This document shows positions 41,736-50,973 of a DNA stretch of 64,000 nt, piece by piece. Below the pieces are notes generated by a model. That model saw only the letters and a program-made list of their open reading frames with translations. It was not told the origin of the DNA and ran no database searches. Each line of letters starts with the position of its first letter. Within the stretch, counting starts at the first letter, position 1. The stretch covers positions 3,210,001 to 3,274,000 of the forward strand of contig NZ_SOBN01000001.1 of NCBI RefSeq assembly GCF_004365705.1, in the 5' to 3' direction. A program made the position numbers and the translations under genes. The DNA comes from Streptomyces sp. 846.5 (GTDB lineage: Bacteria; Actinomycetota; Actinomycetes; Streptomycetales; Streptomycetaceae).

Positions 41736-41873
41736 AACAGCCGGGCACAGTTGAGAACGCCCACCCGTCGAACCATCCTGTCCAAGAGTGCCCTTCAGTC
41801 GCACTCACCACCAGGCCGCTGAACGCACAGCGCAGCATGGCTACAGGCTCCCCGAAACCCAAGAATCCGCAGC

Positions 41874-42839
41874 TCAGTGCACACGTCCCCGGGGCTTCAG
41901 GGGCACGTCGGGTAGCGCAGGGGCCGGGATTGGAGAACCGTCGTAACCGTGAACGGTGCCGAACCGATCACCAGCCATCCAGTCCCCGCGAGCTTGTGCG
42001 ATATCCTCAGACGATCGCCCGATGAAGTTCCACCACATCACCAGCTTCTCCTCGAACGGCTCGCCGCCGAGCAGCAGCAGGCCGCTGTCCGCGGCGGCGC
42101 GCAGCGGCAGTTCGCTGCGGCCGCAGCCGAGGTAGAGCATCGAACCGCGTTCCACCGGCACCCCGTCCACCTGGGCGTCGCCGTCCATCACCAGCACCGC
42201 GTACTCGAAGTCGGGCTGCAGCGGCAGCCGTGCCGAGGCGCCGGCGGCCAGCGTGAGGTCGGCGCCGACCAGCGGCGAGTAGGTCCGGCCCGGTGAGCGG
42301 GCGCCGTCCAGCTCGCCCATGATCACGGTGGCGTGCAGTCCCGGCGCGGTGACCTCGGGCAGGACCGGGTGGTGGTCGAAGCTCGGCTCGGTGTGCCGGT
42401 GCGCGTCCGGGAGGGCGACCCAGAGCTGCGCGCCGTGCAGCAGTGGGGAGTGCGGGGACGGGGACTGCTCGGAGTGGGCGATGGCCCGGCCCGCCGTCAT
42501 CAGCCCCAGCTCGCGCGGCCGCACCATGGCCAGGCTGCCGAGGCTGTCGCGGTGCTGCACCTCGCCGTCGTGCAGCCAGCTGACGGTCTGCAGGCCGATG
42601 TGCGGATGCGGGGCGACCTGCATCCCCGGCTCGGAGGCGATGTCGTCGGGGCCGTAGTGGTCCACGAAGCACCAGGCCCCGACCATCCGCCGACCCAGGT
42701 TCGGCAGCAGCCGCCGTACCACGGTGCTGCCGCCGAGCGACACCTGCTTGCCCGTCAGCAGCTCATGCACCGGCTCGGCGGAGACGTCCTCACGTCCGCC
42801 GCACACGCGCGCTTGCGGCGCGGTCTCCAAGTTGCTCAT
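41874..42839 (-). CDS. Pirin family protein (intact)
   Basis: A 321-aa bicupin of the pirin family, iron-binding proteins with quercetinase or redox-sensor roles. The N-terminal cupin has the metal motif HPHIGLQTVSW and later HSEQSP, with FVDHYGPDD before it; the C-terminal cupin ends with MWWNFIGRSSEDIAQARGDW and FGTVHGYDG. Full length for the family. The last 55 or so codons are duplicated as remnants at 25040 and 38758, which marks this gene as the target of repeated integration. ATG 42839 is used; no strong ribosome site was seen. Confidence 0.9.
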   Translation of the reverse strand: MSNLETAPQARVCGGREDVSAEPVHELLTGKQVSLGGSTVVRRLLPNLGRRMVGAWCFVDHYGPDDIASEPGMQVAPHPHIGLQTVSWLHDGEVQHRDSLGSLAMVRPRELGLMTAGRAIAHSEQSPSPHSPLLHGAQLWVALPDAHRHTEPSFDHHPVLPEVTAPGLHATVIMGELDGARSPGRTYSPLVGADLTLAAGASARLPLQPDFEYAVLVMDGDAQVDGVPVERGSMLYLGCGRSELPLRAAADSGLLLLGGEPFEEKLVMWWNFIGRSSEDIAQARGDWMAGDRFGTVHGYDGSPIPAPALPDVPLKPRGRVH

Positions 42840-42868
42840 GGTGTCCAGGGTAGGGCGGCGCGGAGGCC

Positions 42869-44209
42869 TTACGTCTGCTTTGGCTGGTCGCGCAGTTCCT
42901 CGCGCCCCTGGTGGTGGTCCGCCTCAGCTGCCAGGAGCGCGGCGCGGACGTCTTCGTCGACGTGTTGGCGGGTCTTGAGGTAGCCGACGGTGGTGTTGGT
43001 GACGGCGACCAGGGGGACGGCGACCACTGCGCCGCCGATGCCGCCGACGATGGAGCCGATGGTCACCGACAGCACCACCGCGATCGGGTGCACCCGGACC
43101 GCGCGGCCCAGGATCAGCGGCTGCAGCAGATGGCCCTCGATCTGCTGCACGGCCAGCAGCACCGCCAGCACCATCGCCGCCGTGAACACCCCGTTGGTCA
43201 CCAGCCCGATCAGCACCGCGATCGTGCCGGTGACCAGCGCGCCGACCAGCGGGACGAAGGCGCCGAGGAAGATCAGCACCGAGATCGGCAGCGCCAGCGG
43301 CACCCCGAGCAGATAGATGCCGATACCGATCGACACCGAGTCGATGAACGCCACCAGCACCGTGCCCCGGACGTAGGCGGTCAGCGTGGACCAGGCCCGC
43401 GGCCCGGCCCCCGCCATCCCGCGCCGGGCGCTCGGTGGGAACAGCCGCAGCAGCCAGCCCCAGATCCGCTCGCCGTCGTAGATCAGGAAGAAGGTGCAGA
43501 ACGCCGCGAGGAAGACCCCGGTCAGGATCTCGATCACGATGCCGACCGTCGAGAAGCCGAACGAGGTGATCTGGTCGCTGTTGGTGCCGATCGCCTTGGA
43601 CAACTGCCCGGCGAACCCGTTGATCTGCTTGTCGGTCAGATGCATCGGCCCGTGGGTGAGCCAGGTGCGGATCTGCGAGATGCCGTTCTGGACCTTGCCG
43701 GTGACCTCGTTCAGGTTGGTGGTCACCTGCCAGCCGACGAACCAGCCGACCAGGCCGATGCCGATCAGGCCACCGATGAAGGTCATCGCGGCGGCCAGCC
43801 CCCTGGGCACCCCGTGCCGCCGCAGCCAGGCCACGGTCGGCTGAAGCAGCGCGCTGATCAGCATCGCCGCGACGAAGGCCAGGGCGACCACGCGCAGCGT
43901 CTGGACCACCCGGAACAGCACGTAGACGCCGGCGCCGACGATCAGCAGCCGCCACATCAGCTCGGCGGTGACCCTGAGCGACCAGGGCACGGCCTCGGTC
44001 GGGCTGGTGGGCCGGGCCGGGTAGCTCGCCAGGCCGTTCTCCACCGCGGGCAGGACCGGCACCGGCGGCGGGTCGTTGCGGTGCTCGGCGACCTTCACCT
44101 CGGCCTCGACGGCCTCGACCTCGCGACGCCGGTGCTCCAGCCGCGCGGTGAGCCGTGAGAGCAGGGACGCTCCCCACCCCACCGGTCCCCTCTGCTGCTC
44201 GCCTGGCAT
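42869..44209 (-). CDS. AI-2E family transporter (PerM-like permease)
   Basis: A 446-aa integral membrane protein with about eight helices. VALAFVAAMLISALLQP followed by LRRHGVPRGLAAAMTF starts the conserved domain, and IGIYLLGVPLALPISVLIFL with LGAFVPLVGALVTG and QQIEGHLLQPLILGRAV are the strongly conserved C-terminal blocks. It has a charged N-terminal extension of about 75 residues. ATG 44209 is preferred because AAGGGG precedes it. The family includes AI-2 exporters and Na+/H+ antiporters, so substrate is open. It lies next to pirin in the same direction with 29 nt between. Confidence 0.88.
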   Translation of the reverse strand: MPGEQQRGPVGWGASLLSRLTARLEHRRREVEAVEAEVKVAEHRNDPPPVPVLPAVENGLASYPARPTSPTEAVPWSLRVTAELMWRLLIVGAGVYVLFRVVQTLRVVALAFVAAMLISALLQPTVAWLRRHGVPRGLAAAMTFIGGLIGIGLVGWFVGWQVTTNLNEVTGKVQNGISQIRTWLTHGPMHLTDKQINGFAGQLSKAIGTNSDQITSFGFSTVGIVIEILTGVFLAAFCTFFLIYDGERIWGWLLRLFPPSARRGMAGAGPRAWSTLTAYVRGTVLVAFIDSVSIGIGIYLLGVPLALPISVLIFLGAFVPLVGALVTGTIAVLIGLVTNGVFTAAMVLAVLLAVQQIEGHLLQPLILGRAVRVHPIAVVLSVTIGSIVGGIGGAVVAVPLVAVTNTTVGYLKTRQHVDEDVRAALLAAEADHHQGREELRDQPKQT

Positions 44210-44384
44210 CGCCGCCCCGCCCCTTCGCACCCGATGAGGGCCCCATGAAGCCGATGGAGTCCGTGATCCGAACGGTACCCGGTGCCCTCAACCGACACGG
44301 GGGCGGCCCACCGGAAGGCTGAGCCGGTCATCCTTCGACAGCTGGTCCGAAAATAGCGTTTGACCGCAAGCGGGACCGTTGGGT

Positions 44385-45629
44385 TCAGGCAGCCTCGATG
44401 GGTTCGAAGCGGACGGTCATACCGAGGGCGTTGGCCTGTCGGGTGATGCGTCGGAGGGCGCGTTCGGGGTCGTGCTTGATGTAGTAGTCACCGCCTAGAT
44501 CGTGGAAGGCGGTGTCCTGGGTGAGGATGTGCCAGACGGCGGTCAGCATCGAGTGTTCGAGGGCGACCAGGGCTTTCTTCTTGCCGAGTCGGGGCATCAG
44601 GCGCATGTAGCGGGCGCCGAGGTAGGTGCGGTCGCGGGTGCGGGAGGCGGCCATCGCGGCGGTACCCAGGGCCGCGCCGAGCCATCGGTTGCCGTGGCGT
44701 CTGCGCCCGGACTTGTGCTTGCCGGCCGACTCGTGGTGCCCGGGGCAGACCCCGGCCCACGAGGCCAGGTGGCCGGCGGTGCGGAAGCGGGACATGTCTC
44801 CGCCGGTCTCGGCGATGAGGACTTCCGCGGTGATGCGGCCGACGCCGGGGATCGTCTCCAGGAGATCAAGCTGGCGGGCGAAAGGGCGCATCTCCTCCTC
44901 GATCCGCTCCGACAGCTCGGCGATCGTGGCCTTGAGGTGATCGATGCGCTCCAGGTGCAGGCGGCACAGGAAGGCATGGTGCTCGCCGAAGTTGCCGGTC
45001 AGCGCCTGCACGAGGTCGGGTATCTTGGGGCGCATCCGGGCCTTGGCCATCTGGGCCAGTGCCTGCGCATCGCGTTCCCCCTCGATGAGCGCGGCGAGCA
45101 TGGACCGGCCGGAGACGCCGAGGATGTCGGTGGCCACCGCAGAGAGCTTGATCCCGGCATCCTCCAGCTCCTTCTCCAGCCGCTGGGCCTCGCGACTGAC
45201 CTCGCTGGCGAGCGTGGAGCGGTAGCGGGTCAGGTCACGCAGGTGCCGGATCGGCTCCGGGGGCACGAACGAGGCCTTGAGCAGGCCGCACTCGCCCAGC
45301 TGGCACAGCCAGGCCGCATCCGCGACGTCCGTCTTGCGCCCGGGCAGGCCCTTGGCGTGCGCGGCGTTGACCAGAATCACGTTCAGGCAGTCCTCCAGCA
45401 CGTAGAACGCCCCGCGCCAGTAGTCGCCAGTGGCTTCCATGACCACCAGGGCGACCTGTTCGGCGACCAGCCAGTCCCGCAACTCCAGCAGCGCATTGGT
45501 CGTGGTGGCGAAAGTACGGATCTCCTGCCGCCGCGAGCGTCGCCCGCTCGGGCTGGGGGCCCGAACGCATGCCTTCAGATCCTTCTTGCCGATGTCCAGC
45601 GCGGCACACCGCTCGTGCAGCACGTCCAT
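44385..45629 (-). CDS. IS110-family transposase (DEDD recombinase)
   Basis: A 414-aa transposase. CAALDIGKKDLKACV holds the first Asp, VVMEATGDYW the Glu, and KTDVADAAWLCQLGECGLL the DxxD pair of the RuvC-like DEDD domain. The C-terminal half contains LLETIPGVGRITAEVLIAE and FRTAGHLASWAGVCPG, the Tnp20 domain with its catalytic Ser region. GGGGAGGG just before ATG 45629 fixes the start. The frame is intact. IS110 elements carry a structured non-coding end; here that would be in the 230 nt upstream (45630-45860). Confidence 0.9.
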   Translation of the reverse strand: MDVLHERCAALDIGKKDLKACVRAPSPSGRRSRRQEIRTFATTTNALLELRDWLVAEQVALVVMEATGDYWRGAFYVLEDCLNVILVNAAHAKGLPGRKTDVADAAWLCQLGECGLLKASFVPPEPIRHLRDLTRYRSTLASEVSREAQRLEKELEDAGIKLSAVATDILGVSGRSMLAALIEGERDAQALAQMAKARMRPKIPDLVQALTGNFGEHHAFLCRLHLERIDHLKATIAELSERIEEEMRPFARQLDLLETIPGVGRITAEVLIAETGGDMSRFRTAGHLASWAGVCPGHHESAGKHKSGRRRHGNRWLGAALGTAAMAASRTRDRTYLGARYMRLMPRLGKKKALVALEHSMLTAVWHILTQDTAFHDLGGDYYIKHDPERALRRITRQANALGMTVRFEPIEAA

Positions 45630-45970
45630 GTAACCCTCCCCGACCACGACCGAGTTGACCGATACGCGCCGTCCGGAGGAGCCACAGGGCTGAAGAGTCT
45701 GGTCCGCGTGCTACTGCAACAATTGACGGTCCCTGTCAGCGGCCCCCAACGCCATACTGAACGACGAGCTCACAGGCATCACAGATACATCGGCGTCCCG
45801 GACAGCACCGCCCCATTTTCCCGCCTCCACGGCGGCCAGCGAAGCGGCCTGGGTTACTGATAGGAAAATCCGGTCATTCTTGGCTTTATGGGTTTAGCCG
45901 GACACGGATCGGGGGACGACCAGCATCGAGGCCGCTCCGCACACGGCGGCCGTTCCGTGGGAGATGTATG
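45630..45970. other. Non-coding end of the IS110 element and flank
   Basis: About 340 nt with no supported gene, less GC-rich than its surroundings in part. It should contain the left end of the IS110 element and possibly its bridge RNA. I could not fix the element boundary, because IS110 elements lack long terminal repeats. Confidence 0.4.
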
Positions 45971-46003
45971 GAAGCCCCCGATCGGACAGGGATCGGGGGC
46001 TTC
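45971..46003 (-). terminator. Hairpin terminator of the transglycosylase gene
   Basis: GAAGCCCCCGATC and GATCGGGGGCTTC form a 13-bp perfect stem with a 7-nt loop, 18 nt past the stop codon at 46021. Confidence 0.8.
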
Positions 46004-46020
46004 AACATGCCTGCTACTCG

Positions 46021-46707
46021 TCAGTACGAGTGGTGGACCTGCCAGTAGGCCCAGGCGTCGCAGGGGCTCCCATAGCGCGAGTCCATATAGCTCAGGCCCC
46101 ACTTCACCTGCGTCGCAGGATTGGTACGCCAGTCCGCGCCGGCCGAGGCCATCTTGCTCCCCGGCAGGGCCTGGACCAGGCCGTACGCGCCCGAGCTGGC
46201 GTTGGTGGCGGTGTAGTCCCAGCCGCTCTCGCGCTCGACGATGTTGCTGAAGCAGGTGAACTGCGAGGCCGGGACTATCGACTGGGCTATCGCCTGGGCC
46301 GAACCGACGGTGTAGGTCTGGGTGACGGCCGCGCGGGCAGCGGCGCGGCTGGCGGCGGCCTGCGCGTCGGCGCGGGCCTTGGCGGCCCTCGCGGCGGCGG
46401 CGGCCTTGTCCGCGTCGGACTTGGCCTTGGCGACCTGGGCGGCCTTGATCCGTGCTGCCTCGGCGGCGGCCTTCTGCGCGGTGGCGGTGGCGGACGCCTG
46501 CTGGGCGTCGGCCTGCAGGGCGATGTTCTCGCTCACCGTCTGGGCCTGCTCGCCCGACGGGATGTCGGCGAGAAGAGTGGATCCTGCGACATCGGCTGTC
46601 TGCACGGTGGGCTTGGTGTCGCCATTGGCGACGCCAACCACGGCTCCGACGGCAGTGACGGCGGTGGCGGAGGCCACGGCCACACCCCGAACCGAAATCC
46701 GGTTCAC
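46021..46707 (-). CDS. Secreted transglycosylase-like protein (Rpf/SLT type)
   Basis: A 228-aa exported protein. GTG 46707 is chosen because AAGGAA lies 5 nt upstream and it is directly followed by a signal-peptide-like stretch (VNRISVRGVAVASATAVTAV). A long Ala/Lys/Gln-rich helical segment (about residues 50-130) precedes the C-terminal domain, where SNIVERESGWDYTATNAS supplies the catalytic Glu context and GAYGLVQALPGSKM, WGLSYMDSRYGSPCDAW follow, as in lytic transglycosylases and resuscitation-promoting factors. It should cleave peptidoglycan outside the cell. Confidence 0.88.
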   Translation of the reverse strand: MNRISVRGVAVASATAVTAVGAVVGVANGDTKPTVQTADVAGSTLLADIPSGEQAQTVSENIALQADAQQASATATAQKAAAEAARIKAAQVAKAKSDADKAAAAARAAKARADAQAAASRAAARAAVTQTYTVGSAQAIAQSIVPASQFTCFSNIVERESGWDYTATNASSGAYGLVQALPGSKMASAGADWRTNPATQVKWGLSYMDSRYGSPCDAWAYWQVHHSY

Positions 46708-47150
46708 ACGGTTTCCTTCCAGCGTCGCCCGATTGGTGACCGCACGGACGATCTCCACCCCTGACGCTGGCCTCCCCCCTGCAGTGGTCACGGGAGACAC
46801 GGGCCCGGAGCGCCTCGGGTGGGAACAAGACGCCATGGAACTCGGGCGGCGCACGACCGGACCTTTCACTCTGACGAGTGGTCAGTCTTGTCCTACGCGG
46901 GGCCTGACAGGACCCATACCTTGCCCGACCCGGACGGCCCGTGGCAATTCCCGGTTACGTGGCGAAGCTCACATGGCGGATGAGGCAGGAAGTTCTGCCG
47001 AACCCCTGTGGGACACCTGATGCCATGGTTACGATCGGACAACTTTGCCTACGGCGAGAACGCAAACAGGGGCGCGGGGAACTGCGCGCCCAGCCATGCA
47101 CTCCCGTGCACCGCCCGGCGAACAGCTCCCCGCGCCCCGGTACGAAGCGC
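46708..47150. other. Intergenic region: transglycosylase leader and phoH terminator
   Basis: About 440 nt. GGGGCGCGGGGA (47069-47080) and TCCCCGCGCCCC (47127-47138) form a 12-bp inverted repeat just beyond the phoH stop; the repeat resembles a common Streptomyces intergenic hairpin and probably ends phoH transcription. The rest is leader of the transglycosylase gene. I looked for a c-di-AMP (ydaO) riboswitch, often found before such genes, and saw no convincing match. Confidence 0.55.
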
Positions 47151-48482
47151 TCAGCTGTGATTGTCCTCCAGCAACTCCGTGACCAGCGCCGCGATCGGCG
47201 ACCGCTCCGACCGGTTCAGCGTCACATGCGCGAACAGCGGATGCCCCTTCAGCTTCTCCACCACCGCGACGACCCCGTCGTACCGCCCCACCCGCAGGTT
47301 GTCCCGCTGCGCCACGTCGTGGGTGAGCACCACCCGCGACCCCTGGCCGATCCGGGACAGCACCGTGAGCAGCACGTTCCGCTCCAGCGACTGCGCCTCG
47401 TCCACAATCACGAAGGCGTCGTGCAGCGAGCGCCCGCGGATGTGGGTGAGCGGGAGGACCTCCAGCATCCCCCGGGACAGCACCTCCTCGATCACGTCCG
47501 GCGTGGTCACCGCGGAGAGGGTGTCGAAGACCGCCTGGGCCCAGGGGCTCATCTTCTCCGACTCGGAGCCGGGCAGGTAGCCCAACTCCTGCCCGCCCAC
47601 CGCGTACAGCGGCCGGAAGACCATCACCTTGCGGTGCTGCCGGCGCTCCAGCACGGCGTCGAGCCCGGCGCACAGCGCCAGCGCCGACTTGCCGGTGCCG
47701 GCCCGGCCGCCCATCGAGACGATGCCGATATCCGGGTCCTGCAGCAGATCCAGCGCGATCCGCTGCTCGGCGCTTCGGCCGCGCAGGCCGAAGACGTCCC
47801 GGTCGCCGCGCACCAGGCGCACCCTGCCGTCCGCGGTGACCCGTCCCAGGGCCTTGCCGCGCTCCGAGGTGATGACCAGGCCGGTGTGCACCGGCAGCTC
47901 GCGCACCTCGGGGATGTCGACGGTCTCGGCGTGCCCGGCCTCGAAGAGCGAGTCCACCTGCTCGCCGGAGACGGTGAGCTCGTGCATACCGGTCCAGCCG
48001 GAGGTGATCGCCAGTTCGGCGCGGTACTCCTCCGCGAGCAGGCCGACCGAGCTGGCCTTGACCCGCATCGGCAGGTCCTTGGAGACGACGGTGACGTCGT
48101 AGCCCTCGGCCTGGAGATTGCGGGCGACCGCCAGAATGCGGCTGTCGCTGTCCCCGAGCCGGTAGCCGGCCGGGAGGACGGACGGATCGGTGTGGTTCAG
48201 CTCGACCCGGATCGTTCCGCCGACGTCGCCCACGGGGATGGGGGCGTCGAGCCGTCCGTACCGGACCCGGAAGTCGTCCAGCAGGCGCAGCGCCTGGCGG
48301 GCGAAGTAGCCGAGTTCGGGGTGGTGCCGCTTGGCCTCCAACTCCGTGACCACGACCACGGGGAGCACGACCTCGTGCTCCTCGAATCGCGTCATCGCGT
48401 TCGGGTCGGCCAGCAGAACGCTGGTGTCGAGGACGTACGTGCGCCGGTCTTGCTCACTCCGGCGGCTCTTGGAGCTGACCAC
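47151..48482 (-). CDS. PhoH-like protein with N-terminal PIN domain (PhoH2)
   Basis: A 443-aa protein. Residues 14-135 are a PIN ribonuclease domain ([39 protein letters not shown] with acidic residues); the C-terminal PhoH ATPase has Walker [14 protein letters not shown], Walker [12 protein letters not shown] and the [10 protein letters not shown] block. PhoH2 proteins are ATP-dependent RNA helicase/ribonucleases. GTG 48482 has GGGAGG upstream. An intact single-gene unit with its own terminator. Confidence 0.92.
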   Translation of the reverse strand: MVSSKSRRSEQDRRTYVLDTSVLLADPNAMTRFEEHEVVLPVVVVTELEAKRHHPELGYFARQALRLLDDFRVRYGRLDAPIPVGDVGGTIRVELNHTDPSVLPAGYRLGDSDSRILAVARNLQAEGYDVTVVSKDLPMRVKASSVGLLAEEYRAELAITSGWTGMHELTVSGEQVDSLFEAGHAETVDIPEVRELPVHTGLVITSERGKALGRVTADGRVRLVRGDRDVFGLRGRSAEQRIALDLLQDPDIGIVSMGGRAGTGKSALALCAGLDAVLERRQHRKVMVFRPLYAVGGQELGYLPGSESEKMSPWAQAVFDTLSAVTTPDVIEEVLSRGMLEVLPLTHIRGRSLHDAFVIVDEAQSLERNVLLTVLSRIGQGSRVVLTHDVAQRDNLRVGRYDGVVAVVEKLKGHPLFAHVTLNRSERSPIAALVTELLEDNHS

Positions 48483-48667
48483 AGGGCCTCCCGGGCGGAC
48501 AACCTGCTGTCATCCGCGGTTCGCCGGACCTTCGGGCCCCGATGGCCGAGGTCACGGTCTGACCCGGTTATTCCCCAGGTCGCCCGAACCCATGCCGACC
48601 GAAACGAACTGACGCATCATCGTCATCAGCCGTTCTTCGAATGTTGGACAACTGATCGAACCGCGGG

Positions 48668-49459
48668 TCAGCCGCCGAAGCGGCGCTGGCGGTTGGCGTA
48701 GTCGCGCAGGGCCCGGAGGAAGTCGACCTTGCGGAAGGCCGGCCAGTACGCCTCGCAGAAGTAGAACTCGGAGTGCGCGCTCTGCCAGAGCAGGAAACCG
48801 GACAGGCGCTGCTCGCCCGAGGTGCGGATGACCAGGTCGGGGTCGGGCTGGCCGCTGGTGTAGAGGTGGCGGGCGATGTGCTCGACGTCGATGATTTCGG
48901 CCAGCTGTTCGACCGAGGTGCCCAGTGCGGCCTGCTCCTGCAGCAGCTTGCGGACCGCGTCGGCGATCTCGTGGCGGCCGCCGTAGCCGACGGCGACATT
49001 GACGAGTATCCCGGTGTGGTGGGCGGTGGCCTGCTCGGCCTCCTTGAGCACCGCGGAGGTGCTCGCGGGCAGCAGGTCCAGGGCGCCGACCGGGTGGACC
49101 CGCCAGTGCCCGGTGGCGGCGAGGTCGCGCACCGCCTGCTCGATGATGCCGAGCAGCGGGACGAGCTCCTCCTTGGGGCGGCTGAGGTTGTCGGTGGACA
49201 GCATCCACAGGGTGACCACCTCGACGCCGACCTCCTCGCACCAGCTGAGGAAGTCCGGGATCTTGTCGGCGCCGCTCTGGTGTCCGTCCACGGTGGACAT
49301 TCCGGCGGCCCGGGCCCAGCGGCGGTTGCCGTCCAGCATCACCCCGACGTGGCGCGGCACCGCGGTCCGGTCCAGATGCGCCTCGACCCGGCGGCCGTAG
49401 AGCCCGTAGGTCAACTGTCGGAGCACCGGTGTGCGGCGGATGACCCTGCCGAGGTCCAT
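48668..49459 (-). CDS. uppS: Isoprenyl transferase (cis-prenyltransferase, UppS type)
   Basis: A 263-aa cis-prenyltransferase that extends allylic diphosphates for cell-wall lipid carriers. VGVMLDGNRRWAR holds the catalytic Asp43, LWMLSTDNLSRP and VNVAVGYGGRHEI are family blocks, and RTSGEQRLSGFLLWQ with SEFYF is the conserved C-terminal IPP site. ATG 49459 is chosen because GAGGGG precedes it and the conserved fold begins soon after; the longer frame adds an unlikely tail. Actinomycetes carry two such enzymes; short-chain (Z,E-FPP) and long-chain versions cannot be told apart here. Confidence 0.9.
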   Translation of the reverse strand: MDLGRVIRRTPVLRQLTYGLYGRRVEAHLDRTAVPRHVGVMLDGNRRWARAAGMSTVDGHQSGADKIPDFLSWCEEVGVEVVTLWMLSTDNLSRPKEELVPLLGIIEQAVRDLAATGHWRVHPVGALDLLPASTSAVLKEAEQATAHHTGILVNVAVGYGGRHEIADAVRKLLQEQAALGTSVEQLAEIIDVEHIARHLYTSGQPDPDLVIRTSGEQRLSGFLLWQSAHSEFYFCEAYWPAFRKVDFLRALRDYANRQRRFGG

Positions 49460-49683
49460 GGTTGTTGCGCCCCTCTGCTGCGACCCTTCGGTCTGCTGCG
49501 ACCTTCCGGGCAGGCGAGCGTCAGCACCAGCCCGCCCCCGGGGGATCACCCTACTCCCGGCTGCTGAGGGGAGGTGAATCGCGCCGGGCTGCCGGTGCCC
49601 GCGGGCCCGGAGGGCGACCGTCCACAGCTCGGACTATTGTTCACTCGTCTGACAAAATGCGCCCTCCGGAGAGGCACCCACTC

Positions 49684-50724
49684 ATGATCCCAGCTCCTTA
49701 CCAGCCGGCCGAGACCCGCTACCAGGGTTCGATGAACTACCGCAGGACCGGCCGCAGCGGGCTGAAGCTGCCGGAGATCTCACTCGGGCTGTGGCACAAC
49801 TTCGGCGACGACAAGCCCCTGGAGACCCAGCGGGCGATCCTGCGCCGCGCCTTCGACCTCGGCGTCACCCACTTCGACCTGGCCAACAACTACGGCCCGC
49901 CGTACGGGGCCGCGGAGGCCAACTTTGGCCGGCACCTGGCCGCGGACTTCCGCCCGTTCCGGGACGAGCTGGTGATCTCCACCAAGGCCGGCTACGACAT
50001 GTGGCCGGGCCCGTACGGCGAGTGGGGCTCGCGCAAGTACCTCACCGCCAGCCTGGACCAGTCGCTGCGGCGGATGGGCCTGGACTACGTCGACATCTTC
50101 TACTCGCACCGCTTCGACCCGGAGACCCCGCTGGAGGAGACGATGGGCGCGCTGGCGTCCGCCGTCCAGCAGGGCAAGGCGCTGTACGTCGGGATCTCCT
50201 CCTACAACTCGGAGAACACCCGGAAGGCCGCGGCCATCCTGCGCGACCTGGGCGTTCCGCTGCTGATCCACCAGCCCTCCTACTCCATGCTGAACCGCTG
50301 GACCGAGGAGGACGGACTGCTCGACGTCCTGGAGCAGGAGGGCGCTGGCTGCATCGGCTTCGCACCGCTGGCGCAGGGCCTGCTCACCGACCGCTACCTG
50401 CACGGCATCCCGGCGGACTCGCGGGCCGCGCAGGGCAAGTCGCTGGACCCGGGGGCGCTCAACGAACAGACCCTGTTCAAGCTGCGCGCGCTCAACGACA
50501 TCGCCGCCAAGCGCGGCCAGTCCCTGGCCCAGCTGGCGCTCAGCTGGCTGCTGCGGGACCCGCGGATGACCTCGGCGCTGATCGGGGCCTCCTCGGTGGC
50601 ACAGCTGGAGACCAACATCGCCGCGGTGCAGGGCCCGGCCCTGACCGCGGAGGAGCTGACCGAGATCGACCGCTACGCGACCGACGCGGACATCAATATC
50701 TGGTCGGCCTCCAGCGAGGGCTGA
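49684..50724 (+). CDS. Aldo/keto reductase (YghZ/MgrA-like)
   Basis: A 346-aa NADPH-dependent reductase. The catalytic tetrad is visible as Asp and Tyr in THFDLANNYGPPYG, Lys in VISTKAGYD and His in FYSHRFDP; IGASSVAQLETNI is the cofactor-binding end. The PPYGAAE context and length match the YghZ group that reduces L-glyceraldehyde 3-phosphate and methylglyoxal. GGAGAGG lies 9 nt before ATG 49684. It is followed by a strong terminator. Confidence 0.9.
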   Translation: MIPAPYQPAETRYQGSMNYRRTGRSGLKLPEISLGLWHNFGDDKPLETQRAILRRAFDLGVTHFDLANNYGPPYGAAEANFGRHLAADFRPFRDELVISTKAGYDMWPGPYGEWGSRKYLTASLDQSLRRMGLDYVDIFYSHRFDPETPLEETMGALASAVQQGKALYVGISSYNSENTRKAAAILRDLGVPLLIHQPSYSMLNRWTEEDGLLDVLEQEGAGCIGFAPLAQGLLTDRYLHGIPADSRAAQGKSLDPGALNEQTLFKLRALNDIAAKRGQSLAQLALSWLLRDPRMTSALIGASSVAQLETNIAAVQGPALTAEELTEIDRYATDADINIWSASSEG

Positions 50725-50738
50725 AACCGCCAGTAGTT

Positions 50739-50790
50739 GGTACAGACCGCATGCGGGGGCTTCCCCTCCGGATGCGGTCTGTACCTTTTT
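50739..50790 (+). terminator. Rho-independent terminator of the aldo/keto reductase gene
   Basis: GGTACAGACCGCAT and its complement form a 14-bp perfect stem around a GC-rich loop, followed by TTTTT (50786-50790). Confidence 0.93.
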
Positions 50791-50850
50791 GCTCCCTCAA
50801 CCGCCTGCTGGGAGTTGCCTCAACGGAGCCTTAAGCAGCAGTTGGGGGTC

Positions 50851-50880
50851 TTGACACGCCAACTGGTCTAGTCCAACTTG
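50851..50880 (+). promoter_or_regulatory. Chitinase promoter with an overlapping DasR (dre) operator
   Basis: TTGACA (50851-50856) is a consensus -35 and CAACTT 17 nt later a weak -10. Between them ACTGGTCTAGTCCA (50862-50875) differs by one base from the dre consensus of DasR, the GlcNAc-responsive repressor of chitin use, so binding would block the polymerase. Confidence 0.82.
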
Positions 50881-50973
50881 TGGGTCAAGCTTCACTTCCT
50901 GTCTTCCCTCCCCCACACCCCCTGCCGCAACGCGCGTGTACGTCAGCGACCGGCATGAATTGAGGACAGATCC

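Noticed and set aside
42911-44158. Rightward ORF of 415 codons opposite the AI-2E permease
   Set aside because: Composition dominated by Asp, His, Gln and Arg, the usual antisense pattern of a hydrophobic high-GC gene.
46708-46900. c-di-AMP (ydaO) riboswitch before the transglycosylase gene
   Set aside because: Expected in such actinomycete leaders, but the conserved core sequences could not be found.
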